From Pseudomonas pudica (lineage in GTDB: Bacteria > Pseudomonadota > Gammaproteobacteria > Pseudomonadales > Pseudomonadaceae): DNA of 64,000 bases. The stretch's first letter is position 1; every line of letters begins with the position of its first letter. This document shows positions 27,361-36,876 of this stretch, piece after piece. Under the pieces are notes generated by a model that saw only the letters and a program-made list of their open reading frames with translations, searched no databases and was not told where the DNA came from. The stretch lies in contig NZ_JADLJS010000017.1 of assembly GCF_015680405.1 (NCBI RefSeq), forward strand, positions 1 through 64,000. The letters are read 5' to 3'. The position numbers and the translations under genes were made by a program.

Positions 27361-27525
27361 TCCCCTCCAAGCAAGTTTCCTGCAGCCCTTGGTCGGCTTG
27401 CACGGAAGACGCGGCACGGACACGGCCGGCTACGTCGATAATCAGGTTTCGAGTACGCAGGGACAGCCCGGACAGGCCTGCCGCCCTGCGTCGCCGCAGC
27501 AGTTGTGGCGCGTGGGCAGCCTTCA

Positions 27526-27553
27526 TAGGATTTCCCGCCATGTCGGAAAGTTC
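27526..27553 (-). promoter_or_regulatory. Second, weaker AlgU-like promoter
   Basis: GAACTT (27553-27548) with a 17-base spacer and TCCTA (27530-27526), leftward. The -35 is perfect and the -10 weaker. Tandem AlgU promoters are known upstream of algU in P. aeruginosa. The rest of the 433-base algU-nadB gap must also hold the rightward nadB promoter, which I could not place. Confidence 0.45.
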
Positions 27554-27707
27554 CCACAAAGGTTGCAGCGACCAGGCAAGTGGCATGGAAATTGGCCACC
27601 CGGGGCTGCTATAAAGGCAACCCAGCCGGTTTCAACGATAGTTTCACAATGCCATCGGCGCGTGACTATTGTGCCGCGCCCCTTCCAAAGAATACTAGTG
27701 TCCCGAC

Positions 27708-29312
27708 ATGAGCCAACAATTCCAACATGATGTCCTGGTGATCGGCAGCGGTGCCGCCGGTCTCAGCCTGGCACTGAACCTTCCCAGCCACCTGCGAGTC
27801 GCCGTGCTCAGCAAGGGCGACCTGGCCAACGGCTCGACCTTCTGGGCCCAGGGCGGTGTCGCGGCAGTGCTGGACAATACCGATACCGTGCAGTCGCATG
27901 TCGAGGACACCCTCAATGCCGGCGGCGGCCTGTGCCATGAAGACGCCGTGCGCTTCACCGTCGAGCACAGCCGCGAAGCCATCGAGTGGCTTATCGAGCA
28001 AGGCGTGCCCTTTACCCGAGACGAGCACTACAGCGTCGACGACGGTGGCTTCGAGTTCCACCTGACCCGCGAAGGCGGCCATAGTCACCGGCGTATCATC
28101 CACGCTGCCGATGCCACCGGCGCAGCCATCTTCACCACGCTGCTGGAGCAGGCCCGCCTGCGCCCGAACATCCAGTTGCTGGAGCAGCGCGTGGCGGTCG
28201 ACCTGATTACCGAACGCCGCCTCGGCCTGCCCGGCGAGCGCTGCCTGGGTGCCTATGTGCTCGACCGCAACACCGGCGAGGTTGACACCTTCGGTGCGCG
28301 TTTCACCGTGCTGGCCACTGGCGGTGCGGCCAAGGTCTACCTGTATACCAGCAACCCCGATGGTGCCTGCGGCGACGGCATCGCCATGGCCTGGCGGGCC
28401 GGCTGCCGGGTGGCGAACCTGGAGTTCAACCAGTTTCACCCGACTTGCCTGTACCACCCGCAGGCCAAGAGTTTCCTGATCACCGAAGCCCTGCGCGGCG
28501 AAGGTGCCCTGCTGCGCCTGCCCAATGGCGAGCGTTTCATGCCACGCTTCGACCCCCGCGAAGAACTGGCCCCGCGCGACATCGTGGCCCGCGCCATCGA
28601 CCACGAGATGAAGCGCCTGGGCGTGGACTGCGTGTACCTGGACATCACCCACAAGCCGGTCGACTTCATCAAGAGCCACTTCCCGACCGTGTACGAGCGC
28701 TGCCTGGCCTTCGGTATCGACATCACCCGTCAGCCGATCCCGGTGGTACCGGCCGCGCACTACACCTGCGGCGGGGTGATGGTCGACGACCGCGGCCACA
28801 CCGACGTACCGGGCCTGTACGCCATAGGCGAAACCAGTTTCACCGGCCTGCATGGCGCCAACCGCATGGCCAGCAACTCGCTGCTGGAATGCTTCGTCTA
28901 TGGCCGTGCCGCCGCGGCCGACATCCAGGCGCACCTGGATGAAGTGGTCATGCCCAAGACCCTGCCCGGCTGGGACGCCAGCCAGGTCACCGACTCGGAC
29001 GAGGACGTGATCATTGCGCACAACTGGGACGAACTGCGGCGCTTCATGTGGGACTACGTCGGCATCGTGCGCACCAGCAAGCGCCTGCAGCGAGCGCAGC
29101 ACCGCATTCGCCTGCTGCTGGATGAAATCGACGAGTTCTACAGCAACTACAAGGTCAGCCGCGACCTGATCGAATTGCGCAACCTGGCGCAGGTGGCCGA
29201 GCTGATGATCCTGTCGGCCATGCAGCGCAAGGAAAGCCGCGGGCTGCATTACACCCTGGATTACCCGGGGATGCTGGACGAGGCCAAGGACACCATTCTT
29301 AGTCCGATCTGA
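27708..29312 (+). CDS. nadB: L-aspartate oxidase NadB
   Basis: NadB (534 residues) is an FAD enzyme that oxidises L-aspartate to iminoaspartate, the first step of de novo NAD synthesis. FAD-binding [11 protein letters not shown] lies at residues 13-23. The flavoprotein motif around [20 protein letters not shown] sequence and the active-site region [13 protein letters not shown] are present, as is [20 protein letters not shown]. It is transcribed divergently from algU, an arrangement conserved in Pseudomonas. Confidence 0.96.
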   Translation: MSQQFQHDVLVIGSGAAGLSLALNLPSHLRVAVLSKGDLANGSTFWAQGGVAAVLDNTDTVQSHVEDTLNAGGGLCHEDAVRFTVEHSREAIEWLIEQGVPFTRDEHYSVDDGGFEFHLTREGGHSHRRIIHAADATGAAIFTTLLEQARLRPNIQLLEQRVAVDLITERRLGLPGERCLGAYVLDRNTGEVDTFGARFTVLATGGAAKVYLYTSNPDGACGDGIAMAWRAGCRVANLEFNQFHPTCLYHPQAKSFLITEALRGEGALLRLPNGERFMPRFDPREELAPRDIVARAIDHEMKRLGVDCVYLDITHKPVDFIKSHFPTVYERCLAFGIDITRQPIPVVPAAHYTCGGVMVDDRGHTDVPGLYAIGETSFTGLHGANRMASNSLLECFVYGRAAAADIQAHLDEVVMPKTLPGWDASQVTDSDEDVIIAHNWDELRRFMWDYVGIVRTSKRLQRAQHRIRLLLDEIDEFYSNYKVSRDLIELRNLAQVAELMILSAMQRKESRGLHYTLDYPGMLDEAKDTILSPI

Positions 29313-29347
29313 GTCCGGCCCCTGGCGCGGCAATTTCAGCGCCAGCG

Positions 29348-29380
29348 AGATCGAGCGCCGCGCGGGCGGCGCGCGATCTT
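29348..29380 (+). terminator. Hairpin between nadB and the cptA-like gene
   Basis: AGATCGAGCGCCGCGC and GCGGCGCGCGATCT form a long, very G+C-rich stem 36 bases after the nadB stop, followed by TT only. It lies between convergent genes and could serve both. Confidence 0.55.
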
Positions 29381-29412
29381 GCAGGCGGTGAAGCTGTCAC
29401 AACGAACACCTG

Positions 29413-29877
29413 TCAGCCCTGACTCGCCCCCACCCCTGCCCACCTGCGCCGGCTGAACTTCAACCGCACCCGCAAGCGCCGGTGCTCATCAGCCCCCAGC
29501 GCATCCAGTGGCACGCATTGGCTCTCCCCCAACCAGCGCCCCGCCCGCACAAAGCGCAACACCACCAGCCCAGGCAACGCCAAGCTATCCCGGCACAAGC
29601 GCACCGGCTGCCAGCCACGGGCACGGCTGAACACCTGCCAACCACGCACATCACGGCGCAGGCCGACAACGGCATGCTCATGCGTCAGCAGAATACGTCG
29701 GGGAATGGCCCAGCCAGCGTGGGCAATACAGGCGGCAACAACAGCAAAGGCTGACCACCAGGGGAGCGGGCTCGCCCATGCGGCGAACCACGCCAGTACC
29801 TGGCACACCAGGTAGACCGCCAGCAGCAGGCGCGAGCCTTGCCAGCGGCACTCGAAGCATTCACTTGGGCTGGACAC
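29413..29877 (-). CDS. YgfX/CptA-like membrane protein
   Basis: The 154-residue protein has two adjacent hydrophobic helices near the N-terminus (about residues 15-30 and 33-55) and a soluble C-terminal half with repeated GW/RW motifs ([20 protein letters not shown]). This is the layout of YgfX (CptA), encoded after SdhE in many gammaproteobacteria and once proposed as the toxin partner of CptB. It starts at a GTG overlapping the end of sdhE by 17 bases, so translation is coupled. Confidence 0.75.
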   Translation of the reverse strand: MSSPSECFECRWQGSRLLLAVYLVCQVLAWFAAWASPLPWWSAFAVVAACIAHAGWAIPRRILLTHEHAVVGLRRDVRGWQVFSRARGWQPVRLCRDSLALPGLVVLRFVRAGRWLGESQCVPLDALGADEHRRLRVRLKFSRRRWAGVGASQG

Positions 29878-30115
29878 GGTCCAGGATGATGCGGACCATG
29901 CGCTGCAACTCCGGGTCTTCGGACTCGGTGCGCTCCATGAACCAGCCGAACATGTCCTGATCCTCGCAGCTCAACAGACGCACGTAGAGTTCGCGGTCGG
30001 TCTCGTTGAGCGTGGGGTAGACTTCCTGGGTGAAAGGCACCAGCAGTACGTCCAGTTCCAGCATGCCGCGGCGGCTGTGCCAGAAAAGCCGGTTGAGTTC
30101 AGTTTGTTCGACCAT
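29861..30115 (-). CDS. sdhE: FAD assembly factor SdhE (CptB)
   Basis: SdhE (84 residues) promotes covalent FAD attachment to succinate dehydrogenase. The diagnostic RGMLELD motif is present ([12 protein letters not shown]), along with [20 protein letters not shown] and the acidic helix [14 protein letters not shown] chose the ATG at 30115 ([17 protein letters not shown]) because the upstream frame has no similarity. It is divergent from ygfZ. Confidence 0.95.
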   Translation of the reverse strand: MVEQTELNRLFWHSRRGMLELDVLLVPFTQEVYPTLNETDRELYVRLLSCEDQDMFGWFMERTESEDPELQRMVRIILDRVQPK

Positions 30116-30248
30116 GGGGCCCTCCTCGAATGGCCCGCCAGTATACAGCCAGGCGAGCGAAGCGACACCGGGCGTTGGTCTAGTCACCTACCTATTTTGT
30201 TACCAGCGTTCTATGATGGCCGCCAGTCTTTAGCCACCGCGATGACCC

Positions 30249-31190
30249 ATGGCCGATTCCGCTTTCTTCTGCCCCCTGTCCCACGAGGGCATCCTCGCTG
30301 TCCGCGGCTCCGATGCAGGCAAGTTCCTGCAAGGCCAGCTGACCTGCAACATCAACTACCTCAGCCTGGAGCACTCCAGCCTCGGCGCCCGCTGCATGGT
30401 CAAGGGGCGCATGCAATCGAGTTTCCGCATCCTGCCCGAAGGCAACGGCTACCTGCTGGCCATGGCCAGCGAGCTGCTCGACGCCCAGCTGGCCGACCTC
30501 AAGAAGTACGCCGTGTTCTCCAAGGCGACGCTGACCGATGAAAGCGCTGCCTGGGCACGCTTCGGCCTGCAAGGCGGCGACTCGGCGCTGCAGGCCCTGG
30601 GCCTTGATGTGCCCGCGGCAGCCGGCAGCACCGTGCGTCACGACGGGTTGATTGCCATCGCCGTGTCCACCGGCCGCGTCGAACTGTGGGTACCTGCGGA
30701 CAACGCCGACAGCGTTCGCCTGGCGCTGGCCGCCGCGCTGCCTGAAGGCAGCCTCGACGACTGGCTGCTGGGGCAGATTCGCGCCGGGATCGGCCAGGTC
30801 ATGGGGCCGACCCGCGAGCTGTTCATCCCTCAGATGATCAACCTGCAGGCCGTCGACGGCGTCAGCTTCAAGAAGGGCTGCTACACCGGTCAGGAAATCG
30901 TTGCCCGCATGCAGTACCTGGGCAAGCTCAAGCGCCGCCAGTACCGCCTGGCACTGGACCAGCAGGCCATTCCGGCCCCGGGTGCCGAGATTTTCTCGCC
31001 CACCCATGCTTCGTCGGTCGGTGAAGTGGTCATTGCTGCCAGCAACGGCACAGGCTGCGAACTGCTGGCCGTGCTCAGCGCCGAAGCGGTGGAAGACGAC
31101 AACCTGCACCTGGGCAGCCTCGAAGGCCCGCGCCTGCAGGTGCTGACCCTGCCCTACGAACTGGACCGCGACCGGGAAATCCAGCGCTGA
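30249..31190 (+). CDS. ygfZ: Folate-binding Fe-S cluster repair protein YgfZ
   Basis: YgfZ (313 residues) is a GcvT-like tetrahydrofolate-binding protein that supports iron-sulfur enzymes. The invariant motif KGCYTGQE is present with the key cysteine at residue 211, and the N-terminal segment GSDAGKFLQGQLTCNINYL matches the family. Its neighbours sdhE and an HDOD gene are the usual Pseudomonas context. Confidence 0.94.
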   Translation: MADSAFFCPLSHEGILAVRGSDAGKFLQGQLTCNINYLSLEHSSLGARCMVKGRMQSSFRILPEGNGYLLAMASELLDAQLADLKKYAVFSKATLTDESAAWARFGLQGGDSALQALGLDVPAAAGSTVRHDGLIAIAVSTGRVELWVPADNADSVRLALAAALPEGSLDDWLLGQIRAGIGQVMGPTRELFIPQMINLQAVDGVSFKKGCYTGQEIVARMQYLGKLKRRQYRLALDQQAIPAPGAEIFSPTHASSVGEVVIAASNGTGCELLAVLSAEAVEDDNLHLGSLEGPRLQVLTLPYELDRDREIQR

Positions 31191-31245
31191 CCAGCCTGCC
31201 CCGCCCACATGGCGGGGCCGCACCACCACTGCGGTAGACACGCCC

Positions 31246-32052
31246 ATGAACAAGCTGGCCGAGATGGTTCAAGCACAGTTGCTCGATGCCATCGAAAAGG
31301 ATGACCTGGTCCTGCCGACCCTGCCCGAGGTTGCCTTGAGCATCCGCGAGGCGGCGGAAGACAGTGAGATCAGCGTGGCGGCCCTGAGCAAGGTGATCGG
31401 TCGCGATGCGGCCCTTTCAGCGCGCCTGATCAAGGTCGTCAACAGCCCGCTGCTGCGCGCGGCGGTCGAGGTCACCGATTTGCACACCGCCATCACGCGG
31501 CTGGGCATCAACTACAGCTGCAACCTGGCCATTGGCCTGGTAATCGAGCAGATTTTCCACGCTCGTGCGCCGGCGGTGGAACAGAAGTTACGGGATATCT
31601 GGGCCAACAGCCTGGATGTGGCGGGCATCAGCTACGAAATCTGCCGGCGTTTTACGCAGCTCAAGCCCGACCAGGCTACCCTCGGTGGGCTGGTCAACCA
31701 GATTGGTGCACTACCGGTGCTGATCTATGCCGAAGAGCACAACGAACTGTTGTCCGACCCGGTGTGCCTGCACTATGTGATCGAGCAGATCCAGCCGGTG
31801 CTGGGTGACAAGATCCTCAAGGCCTGGGAGTTTCCGGAGCAACTGGTCAACCTGCCGAGCCAGGTGCAGGACCTGGACCGGCAGACAGACAAGATCGACT
31901 ACATCGACATCGTGCAGATCGCCCGCTGCATCAGCCAGCGCGGGCGCCACCGGCCGCTGGCGGCACTACCGGCATACCGCCACTTGGGCCTGCCGTACGG
32001 CACCGAGCTGGAAGTGGGTGAACTGATCGAGGCGCGGAGCATGTTGCGCTGA
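31246..32052 (+). CDS. HDOD-domain protein
   Basis: This 268-residue protein consists mainly of an HDOD domain (residues about 20-215), shown by LPTLPEVALSIREAAEDSEI, the helical region KVIGRDAALSARLIKVVNS and the block AITRLGINYSCNLAIGLVI. HDOD proteins are catalytically inactive HD relatives thought to act in signalling. No second domain is visible. It follows ygfZ by 55 bases and is probably co-transcribed. The molecular role is unknown. Confidence 0.85.
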   Translation: MNKLAEMVQAQLLDAIEKDDLVLPTLPEVALSIREAAEDSEISVAALSKVIGRDAALSARLIKVVNSPLLRAAVEVTDLHTAITRLGINYSCNLAIGLVIEQIFHARAPAVEQKLRDIWANSLDVAGISYEICRRFTQLKPDQATLGGLVNQIGALPVLIYAEEHNELLSDPVCLHYVIEQIQPVLGDKILKAWEFPEQLVNLPSQVQDLDRQTDKIDYIDIVQIARCISQRGRHRPLAALPAYRHLGLPYGTELEVGELIEARSMLR

Positions 32053-32061
32053 CCGGTGTCA

Positions 32062-32173
32062 GCCTGTGCCGGCCTCTTCGCGGGTAAACCCGCTCCCACA
32101 GGTATAGCGTAGCCTTCTGCAGCGGCGCGGTCCCTGTGGGAGCGGGTTCACCCGCGAAAGGGCCGGTACAGGC
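32062..32173. repeat. Inverted REP pair
   Basis: GCCTGTGCCGGCCTCTTCGC in the left arm is mirrored by a right arm ending GGGCCGGTACAGGC, with a few mismatches. It lies between the convergent HDOD and sensor-kinase genes. Confidence 0.85.
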
Positions 32174-32179
32174 ATCACA

Positions 32180-33559
32180 TCAATCCGCGATAAAACTCAC
32201 CCTCACCCGCAACCCGCCCTTCGCACCGTCATGCAGGCTCACCTGTGCCAGGTGCGCCCGGCAGATCTCGCCGACAATCGCCAAGCCAAGCCCACTGCCC
32301 TGCGCACTTCGCCGGTAGAAGCGCTCGAACACCCGCTCACGCTCGGCCTCGGGAATCCCCGGCCCGTCGTCCTCCACCTCAAGCACCGCCGGCGCCAACA
32401 CTCGCAAGATCACGTTGCCGCCAGCCGGCGTATGCGCCAAGGCATTGTCCACCAGGTTGCTCAACAGCTCGTTGAGCAGCGTCGGCTCGCCCTTCAGCCA
32501 CACCGGCGCCTCGGCCTCCAGGGCCAGCGCCACCCCGCGCTTGTGCGCCAGCGGTGCCATGGCCATGCCCAGTTCACGAGCCAACTGGCTCAGATCCAGG
32601 CGCTGCGCACCGCCTTCGGCAATCGCCCGCGCACCGTTCTCGACCCGCGCCAGCGACAGCAGCTGGTTGGCCAGGTGGGTCAGCCGATCAGTGCCCTGGG
32701 CCGCCGACTCCAGCGTCTGCCGCCACTCCTGCGGCTCGGCCGAACGCAGGCCCAGCTCGACCCGCGCCTTCAGCGCTGCCAGTGGCGTGCGCAACTCGTG
32801 GGCGGCGTCGGCGATGAACTGCGCCTGGCGCTCGAACTGGCCGCGCAAACGCTCGGTGAAATGGTTCAGAGCCCGCACCAGCGGGCCCAGCTCACGCTGC
32901 ACCTGGACCACCGGCAAGGCCCGCAGGTCGTCCGGTTGGCGCTCTTCCACCGCCGTGCGCAGGCGCTCCAGCGGCCGCAACGCGGCACTCACGGCAAACC
33001 ACACCATCACCAGCGCGCCCAGCGCCAGCATCCCCAGGCGCAGCAGGGTATCGGCCATCAAGCCTCGGGCCATGCGCACCCGCGCTTCCTCGGTCTCGGC
33101 CACGCGGATTTCCGCCATGCCGTTCATGTTCGGCTCGCTCACAGGCTTCAGCAGGCTGACCACGCGCACGTCCTGGCCCAGGTAGGTGGCGTTGTAGAAC
33201 CGCGCCAGCGCCGGGTAATCGTCGGTACGCGGCGTGCCCGGCGGCGGCGCTGGCAGGTTCTCGTAGCCGGAAATCAGCCGCTGCTGGATGTCCAGCACCT
33301 GGTAGTAGATGCGCCCGGCACTGTCGTAGGCGAAGGTGTCCAGGGCCACGTAGGGCACATCCGCGCTCAACGAACCGTCACGCTGGGACAGGCCTGCGGC
33401 AATGGTCCTTGCGGAGGCAAGCAGGGTTCGGTCGTAGGCGGTATCGGCGGCCTCGCGGCCGTTCCAATAAGCGCTCAGGCCACTGGCCAGCATCAACACC
33501 ACCAGCAGCAAGGCCAGGTTGCCGAGCAAGCGCCCGCGCAGGCTGCCGTTGTCACGCAT
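32180..33559 (-). CDS. tctE: Sensor histidine kinase, TctE-like
   Basis: The 459-residue kinase has an N-terminal helix (about 11-32), a periplasmic sensor, a second helix (about 173-193), HAMP, H254 in the H-box ([20 protein letters not shown]) and an ATPase domain with NELLSNLVDNALAHTP and DDGPGIPE. It overlaps the regulator gene and lies across from a tctCBA operon, so it is assigned to tricarboxylate sensing as TctE. The start at 33559 overlaps the regulator stop. Confidence 0.85.
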   Translation of the reverse strand: MRDNGSLRGRLLGNLALLLVVLMLASGLSAYWNGREAADTAYDRTLLASARTIAAGLSQRDGSLSADVPYVALDTFAYDSAGRIYYQVLDIQQRLISGYENLPAPPPGTPRTDDYPALARFYNATYLGQDVRVVSLLKPVSEPNMNGMAEIRVAETEEARVRMARGLMADTLLRLGMLALGALVMVWFAVSAALRPLERLRTAVEERQPDDLRALPVVQVQRELGPLVRALNHFTERLRGQFERQAQFIADAAHELRTPLAALKARVELGLRSAEPQEWRQTLESAAQGTDRLTHLANQLLSLARVENGARAIAEGGAQRLDLSQLARELGMAMAPLAHKRGVALALEAEAPVWLKGEPTLLNELLSNLVDNALAHTPAGGNVILRVLAPAVLEVEDDGPGIPEAERERVFERFYRRSAQGSGLGLAIVGEICRAHLAQVSLHDGAKGGLRVRVSFIAD

Positions 33560-34223
33560 CGCGGTGCTCAAGCAGGTAGCCCAGGCCACGGAAGGTGACG
33601 ATGGCCACCGGGTGGCCGTCGAGCTTCTTGCGCAGGCGGTGGATGTAGATTTCGATGGCGTCGGGGCTGGCTTCTTCGTCCAGGCCGAACACCTGGGCGG
33701 CCAGTTGCTCCTTGCTCATCACCCGGCCCGGGCGGGCGATCAGCGCTTCCAGTACGCTCTGTTCGCGCGAGGTCAGGGTCAGGTTTTCGCCACCCAGGGT
33801 GAAGCGCCGGATGTCCAGGTCGTACACCAGCGGCCCGCAGCGTTGCTGACGCTCGCCACCGAGCACGCTGCGCCGCAGCAGGGCCTTGACCCGTGCTTCC
33901 AGTTCGGTCAGCTCGAACGGCTTGGCCAGGTAGTCGTCGGCGCCCAGGTTCAGGCCGTGGACCCGGTCCTTGACGTCGCTGCGCGCGGTCAGCATCAGCA
34001 CCGGCAGGGTCTTGCCACGGCTGCGCAGGCGCGCCAGCACCTCGAAGCCATCCATGCGCGGCAAGCCGACATCCAGCACCGCCACGGCGTATTCCTCGCT
34101 GGCCAGGGCCAGGTCAGCGGCCACGCCGTCATGCAGCACATCCACGGTCAGGCCATGGCTTTTCAAGGCCTGGGCCACGCTTTCGGCCAGTTGCAGGTGG
34201 TCTTCGACCAACAGCACACGCAT
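33552..34223 (-). CDS. tctD: OmpR-family response regulator, TctD-like
   Basis: The 223-residue regulator has a receiver domain (E7/D8, phospho-acceptor D51 in VAVLDVGLPRMDG, lysine in DYLAKPFELTELEARVKALL) and a winged-helix output domain ending GLGYLLEHRDA. It is divergent from the OprD porin and tct transporter, matching the TctDE arrangement. It probably binds the repeats in the 200-base divergent region. Confidence 0.88.
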   Translation of the reverse strand: MRVLLVEDHLQLAESVAQALKSHGLTVDVLHDGVAADLALASEEYAVAVLDVGLPRMDGFEVLARLRSRGKTLPVLMLTARSDVKDRVHGLNLGADDYLAKPFELTELEARVKALLRRSVLGGERQQRCGPLVYDLDIRRFTLGGENLTLTSREQSVLEALIARPGRVMSKEQLAAQVFGLDEEASPDAIEIYIHRLRKKLDGHPVAIVTFRGLGYLLEHRDA

Positions 34224-34298
34224 CGGATTCTCCCTGCTCGGGTGGGACGGTGGCGCGGAGTGTACCGCTGTCGGCAGGCCTGTGAAGCCCTGTCGACA

Positions 34299-34330
34299 AA
34301 CCTTTCACGCTGAAAGGTTAGCGAAAGGTT
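34299..34330. promoter_or_regulatory. Candidate TctD operator: GAAAGGTT repeats
   Basis: AACCTTTCACGCTGAAAGGTT (34299-34319) is a perfect 9-bp inverted repeat. A second GAAAGGTT follows at 34323-34330, exactly 11 bases after the one at 34312. Direct repeats spaced by one helical turn are the usual target of OmpR-family regulators. The site lies between tctD and the porin gene. Confidence 0.55.
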
Positions 34331-34422
34331 GGTTACCTAGCATCGCACCACGGTCGCCCTTCGCGCCGAAAAAAGCACCAGCAAGGTGCAACGAATAAGA
34401 ACAATAAACGGAGCCATCAGTG

Positions 34423-35712
34423 ATGCTGTCATCGCAGCCGCAGGCCTTCGCGCCTACCCGTTCCTTTGCCGCACGCCCCTCCGCCATCGCCAGCGCCCTT
34501 GCGCTTGCCGGTGTCGCCCCGATGAGCCAGGCCGCCTTCTTCGAAGACAGCACGGCCACCTTCGAAACCCGCAACATGTACTTCAACCGCGATTTCCGCG
34601 ACGGCACCAGTGCGCAGCAATCCAAGCGCGACGAGTGGGCCCAGGGCTTCATGCTCAACTTCGAGTCTGGCTACACCGATGGCACCGTGGGCTTCGGCCT
34701 GGATGCGCTGGGCATGCTCGGCATCAAGCTCGACTCCAGCCCTGACCGCACCGACACCGGCCTGCTGCCGACCCACGATGACGGCAAGGCCGCCGACGAG
34801 TACTCCAAGCTCGGCCTGACCGGCAAGGTGAAGGTGTCGCAGACCGAACTGAAGATCGGCACGCTGATCCCCGAACTGCCGACCCTGCAACCCAACGATG
34901 GGCGCATCCTGCCGCAAACCTTCGAAGGTGGCCTGCTCACCTCGAAGGAGGTCAAGGGCCTGACCTTCACCGGCGGCCGACTGGAAAAGGCCAAGGACCG
35001 CAACGACACAAACTGGGAAGACCTGGCCCTGAACAACAAGAACGGCCGCTTCGGTGGCTCGTTCAGCGCCGACAACCTGGACCTGGCCGGCCTCGACTAC
35101 CAGTTCACCGATCGCATCACCGGCAGCTACCACTTTGCCCAGCTCGACGATATCTACCGCCAGCACTTCATCGGCATGGTCGCCACCCAGCCATGGGGCC
35201 CGGGCACCTTCGGCGCCGACCTGCGCCTGGCGGTGAGTGACGACGCCGGCGCCGCCAAGGCCGGCAACATCGACAACACCACCGTCAACGGCATGCTCAG
35301 CTACGCCCTTGGCGGGCACAAGGTCAGCGCCGCCTGGCAGCAGCTGTCAGGCGACAGCGCCTTCCCGTACGTCGATGGTGCCGACCCCTACCTGGTCAAC
35401 TTCGTCCAGATCAACGACTTCGCCGGCGCCGACGAGCGCTCCTGGCAGGCGCGCTACGACTACAACTTCGCCGCACTCGGCCTGCCCGGCCTGACCTTCA
35501 TGACCCGCTACATCAGCGGCGACAACGTCAGCCGCGCGGCCGGTGGCGAGGGCAAGGAGTGGGAACGCAACACCGAACTGAAGTACGTGGTACAAAGCGG
35601 CCCGTTGAAGAACGTCGCCGTGCGCCTGCGCAACGCTACCTTCCGCTCCAACTTCGCCCGCGACGCGGACGAAGTGCGGCTGCTGGTTAGCTACAGCGTG
35701 GCGCTGTGGTAA
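34423..35712 (+). CDS. opdH: OprD-family outer-membrane porin, OpdH-like
   Basis: The 429-residue porin has a signal peptide (AIASALALAGVAPMSQA) and the OprD family start AFFEDSTATFETRNMYFNRD. Later blocks include ALGGHKVSAAWQQLSGDSAF and FMTRYISGDN, and the final strand ends in an aromatic residue (YSVALW). The first ATG of the frame is at 34423 with GGAG nine bases upstream. Its position ahead of tctC and divergent from tctDE suggests the OpdH subtype for citrate, aconitate and similar acids. OprD subtype cannot be fixed by sequence alone. Confidence 0.88.
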   Translation: MLSSQPQAFAPTRSFAARPSAIASALALAGVAPMSQAAFFEDSTATFETRNMYFNRDFRDGTSAQQSKRDEWAQGFMLNFESGYTDGTVGFGLDALGMLGIKLDSSPDRTDTGLLPTHDDGKAADEYSKLGLTGKVKVSQTELKIGTLIPELPTLQPNDGRILPQTFEGGLLTSKEVKGLTFTGGRLEKAKDRNDTNWEDLALNNKNGRFGGSFSADNLDLAGLDYQFTDRITGSYHFAQLDDIYRQHFIGMVATQPWGPGTFGADLRLAVSDDAGAAKAGNIDNTTVNGMLSYALGGHKVSAAWQQLSGDSAFPYVDGADPYLVNFVQINDFAGADERSWQARYDYNFAALGLPGLTFMTRYISGDNVSRAAGGEGKEWERNTELKYVVQSGPLKNVAVRLRNATFRSNFARDADEVRLLVSYSVALW

Positions 35713-35758
35713 CCCCATAGCGATAACTTGATAACAACAACGCTCACGGAGATAGACG

Positions 35759-36739
35759 ATGACCTTTTCACTGCGCCGCCTCGTCCTCGCTACCGGCTGC
35801 CTGCTGTTGGCCGGCAACGCCCTCGCTGCCGAACCGAAACGCCCCGAATGCATTGCCCCCGCCTCGCCCGGCGGCGGCTTCGACCTGACCTGCAAGCTGG
35901 TGCAAAGCGCCCTGGTGCAGGAAAAGATCCTCACCAAGCCGATGCGCGTCACCTACATGCCCGGCGGTGTCGGTGCGGTGGCCTACAACGCCGTGGTCGC
36001 CCAGCGCCCGGCCGATGCCGGCACCCTGGTGGCCTGGTCCAGCGGCTCGCTGCTGAACCTGGCCCAGGGCAAGTTCGGCCGCTTCGACGAGAACGCGGTG
36101 AAATGGCTGGCCGCCGTCGGCACCAGCTACGGCGCCATCGCAGTGAAAAGCGACTCGCCGTACAAGACCCTCGACGACCTGGTAGCAGCGTTGAAGAAAG
36201 ACCCGAGCAAGGTAGTGATCGGCTCCGGCGGTACCGTCGGCAGCCAGGACTGGATGCAGACCGCCCTGATCGCCAAGGCCGCCGGCATCAACCCGCGTGA
36301 CCTGCGCTACGTAGCCCTGGAAGGCGGCGGCGAAATCGCCACTGCGTTGCTGGGCGGGCATATCCAGGTAGGCTCGACCGACATCTCCGACTCGATGCCG
36401 CACATTCAGAGCGGCAACATGCGCATCCTCGCGGTGTTCTCGGAAAACCGCCTGGACGAGCCCGAGATGAAAGACATCCCCACCGCCAAGGAACAGGGCT
36501 ACGACATCGTCTGGCCGGTGGTACGCGGTTTCTACCTGGGACCAAAGGTGAGCGACGAGGACTACGCCTGGTGGAAACAGTCATTCGACAAGATGCTGGC
36601 CTCGGAAGACTTCGCCAAGCTGCGTGACCAGCGCGAACTGTTCCCCTTCGCCATGACCGGTGCAGAGCTGGACGGCTATGTGAAGAAGCAAGTGGCTGAC
36701 TACAAGGCACTGGCCAGGGAGTTTGGCCTGATCCAGTAA
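35759..36739 (+). CDS. tctC: Tripartite tricarboxylate transporter binding protein TctC
   Basis: TctC (326 residues) is the periplasmic solute-binding protein of the TTT transporter. It has a signal peptide (LVLATGCLLLAGNALA) and the family region CIAPASPGGGFDLTCKLVQ followed by MPGGVGAVAYN. It lies 46 bases after the porin gene. TctC captures citrate or related acids and delivers them to the TctA/TctB membrane complex. Confidence 0.95.
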   Translation: MTFSLRRLVLATGCLLLAGNALAAEPKRPECIAPASPGGGFDLTCKLVQSALVQEKILTKPMRVTYMPGGVGAVAYNAVVAQRPADAGTLVAWSSGSLLNLAQGKFGRFDENAVKWLAAVGTSYGAIAVKSDSPYKTLDDLVAALKKDPSKVVIGSGGTVGSQDWMQTALIAKAAGINPRDLRYVALEGGGEIATALLGGHIQVGSTDISDSMPHIQSGNMRILAVFSENRLDEPEMKDIPTAKEQGYDIVWPVVRGFYLGPKVSDEDYAWWKQSFDKMLASEDFAKLRDQRELFPFAMTGAELDGYVKKQVADYKALAREFGLIQ

Positions 36740-36762
36740 GCCGCCACCGCCCTTTCACCGAC

Positions 36763-36852
36763 CCTGTGGGAGCGGGCGCGCCCGCGAAGAAGACACCGCG
36801 GTGCCTGGCACCGGCGTTGCCGGTGTTCGCGGTCATGCCCGCTCCCACAAGG
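36763..36852. repeat. REP pair inside the tct operon
   Basis: CCTGTGGGAGCGGGCGCGCC (36763) and the inverse end GCCCGCTCCCACAAGG (to 36852) face each other across about 50 bases in the 137-base tctC-tctB gap. The element may stabilise the upstream mRNA or reduce read-through, giving more binding protein than membrane subunits. Confidence 0.85.
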
Positions 36853-36876
36853 TCCGTGCTCAATGAGGACTCTCTG

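Noticed and set aside
29413..30115. sdhE-cptA as a toxin-antitoxin module
   Set aside because: The pair is the conserved SdhE FAD-assembly factor and a YgfX-like membrane protein; the toxin-antitoxin interpretation of CptBA is disputed, so it was annotated by the better-supported function.
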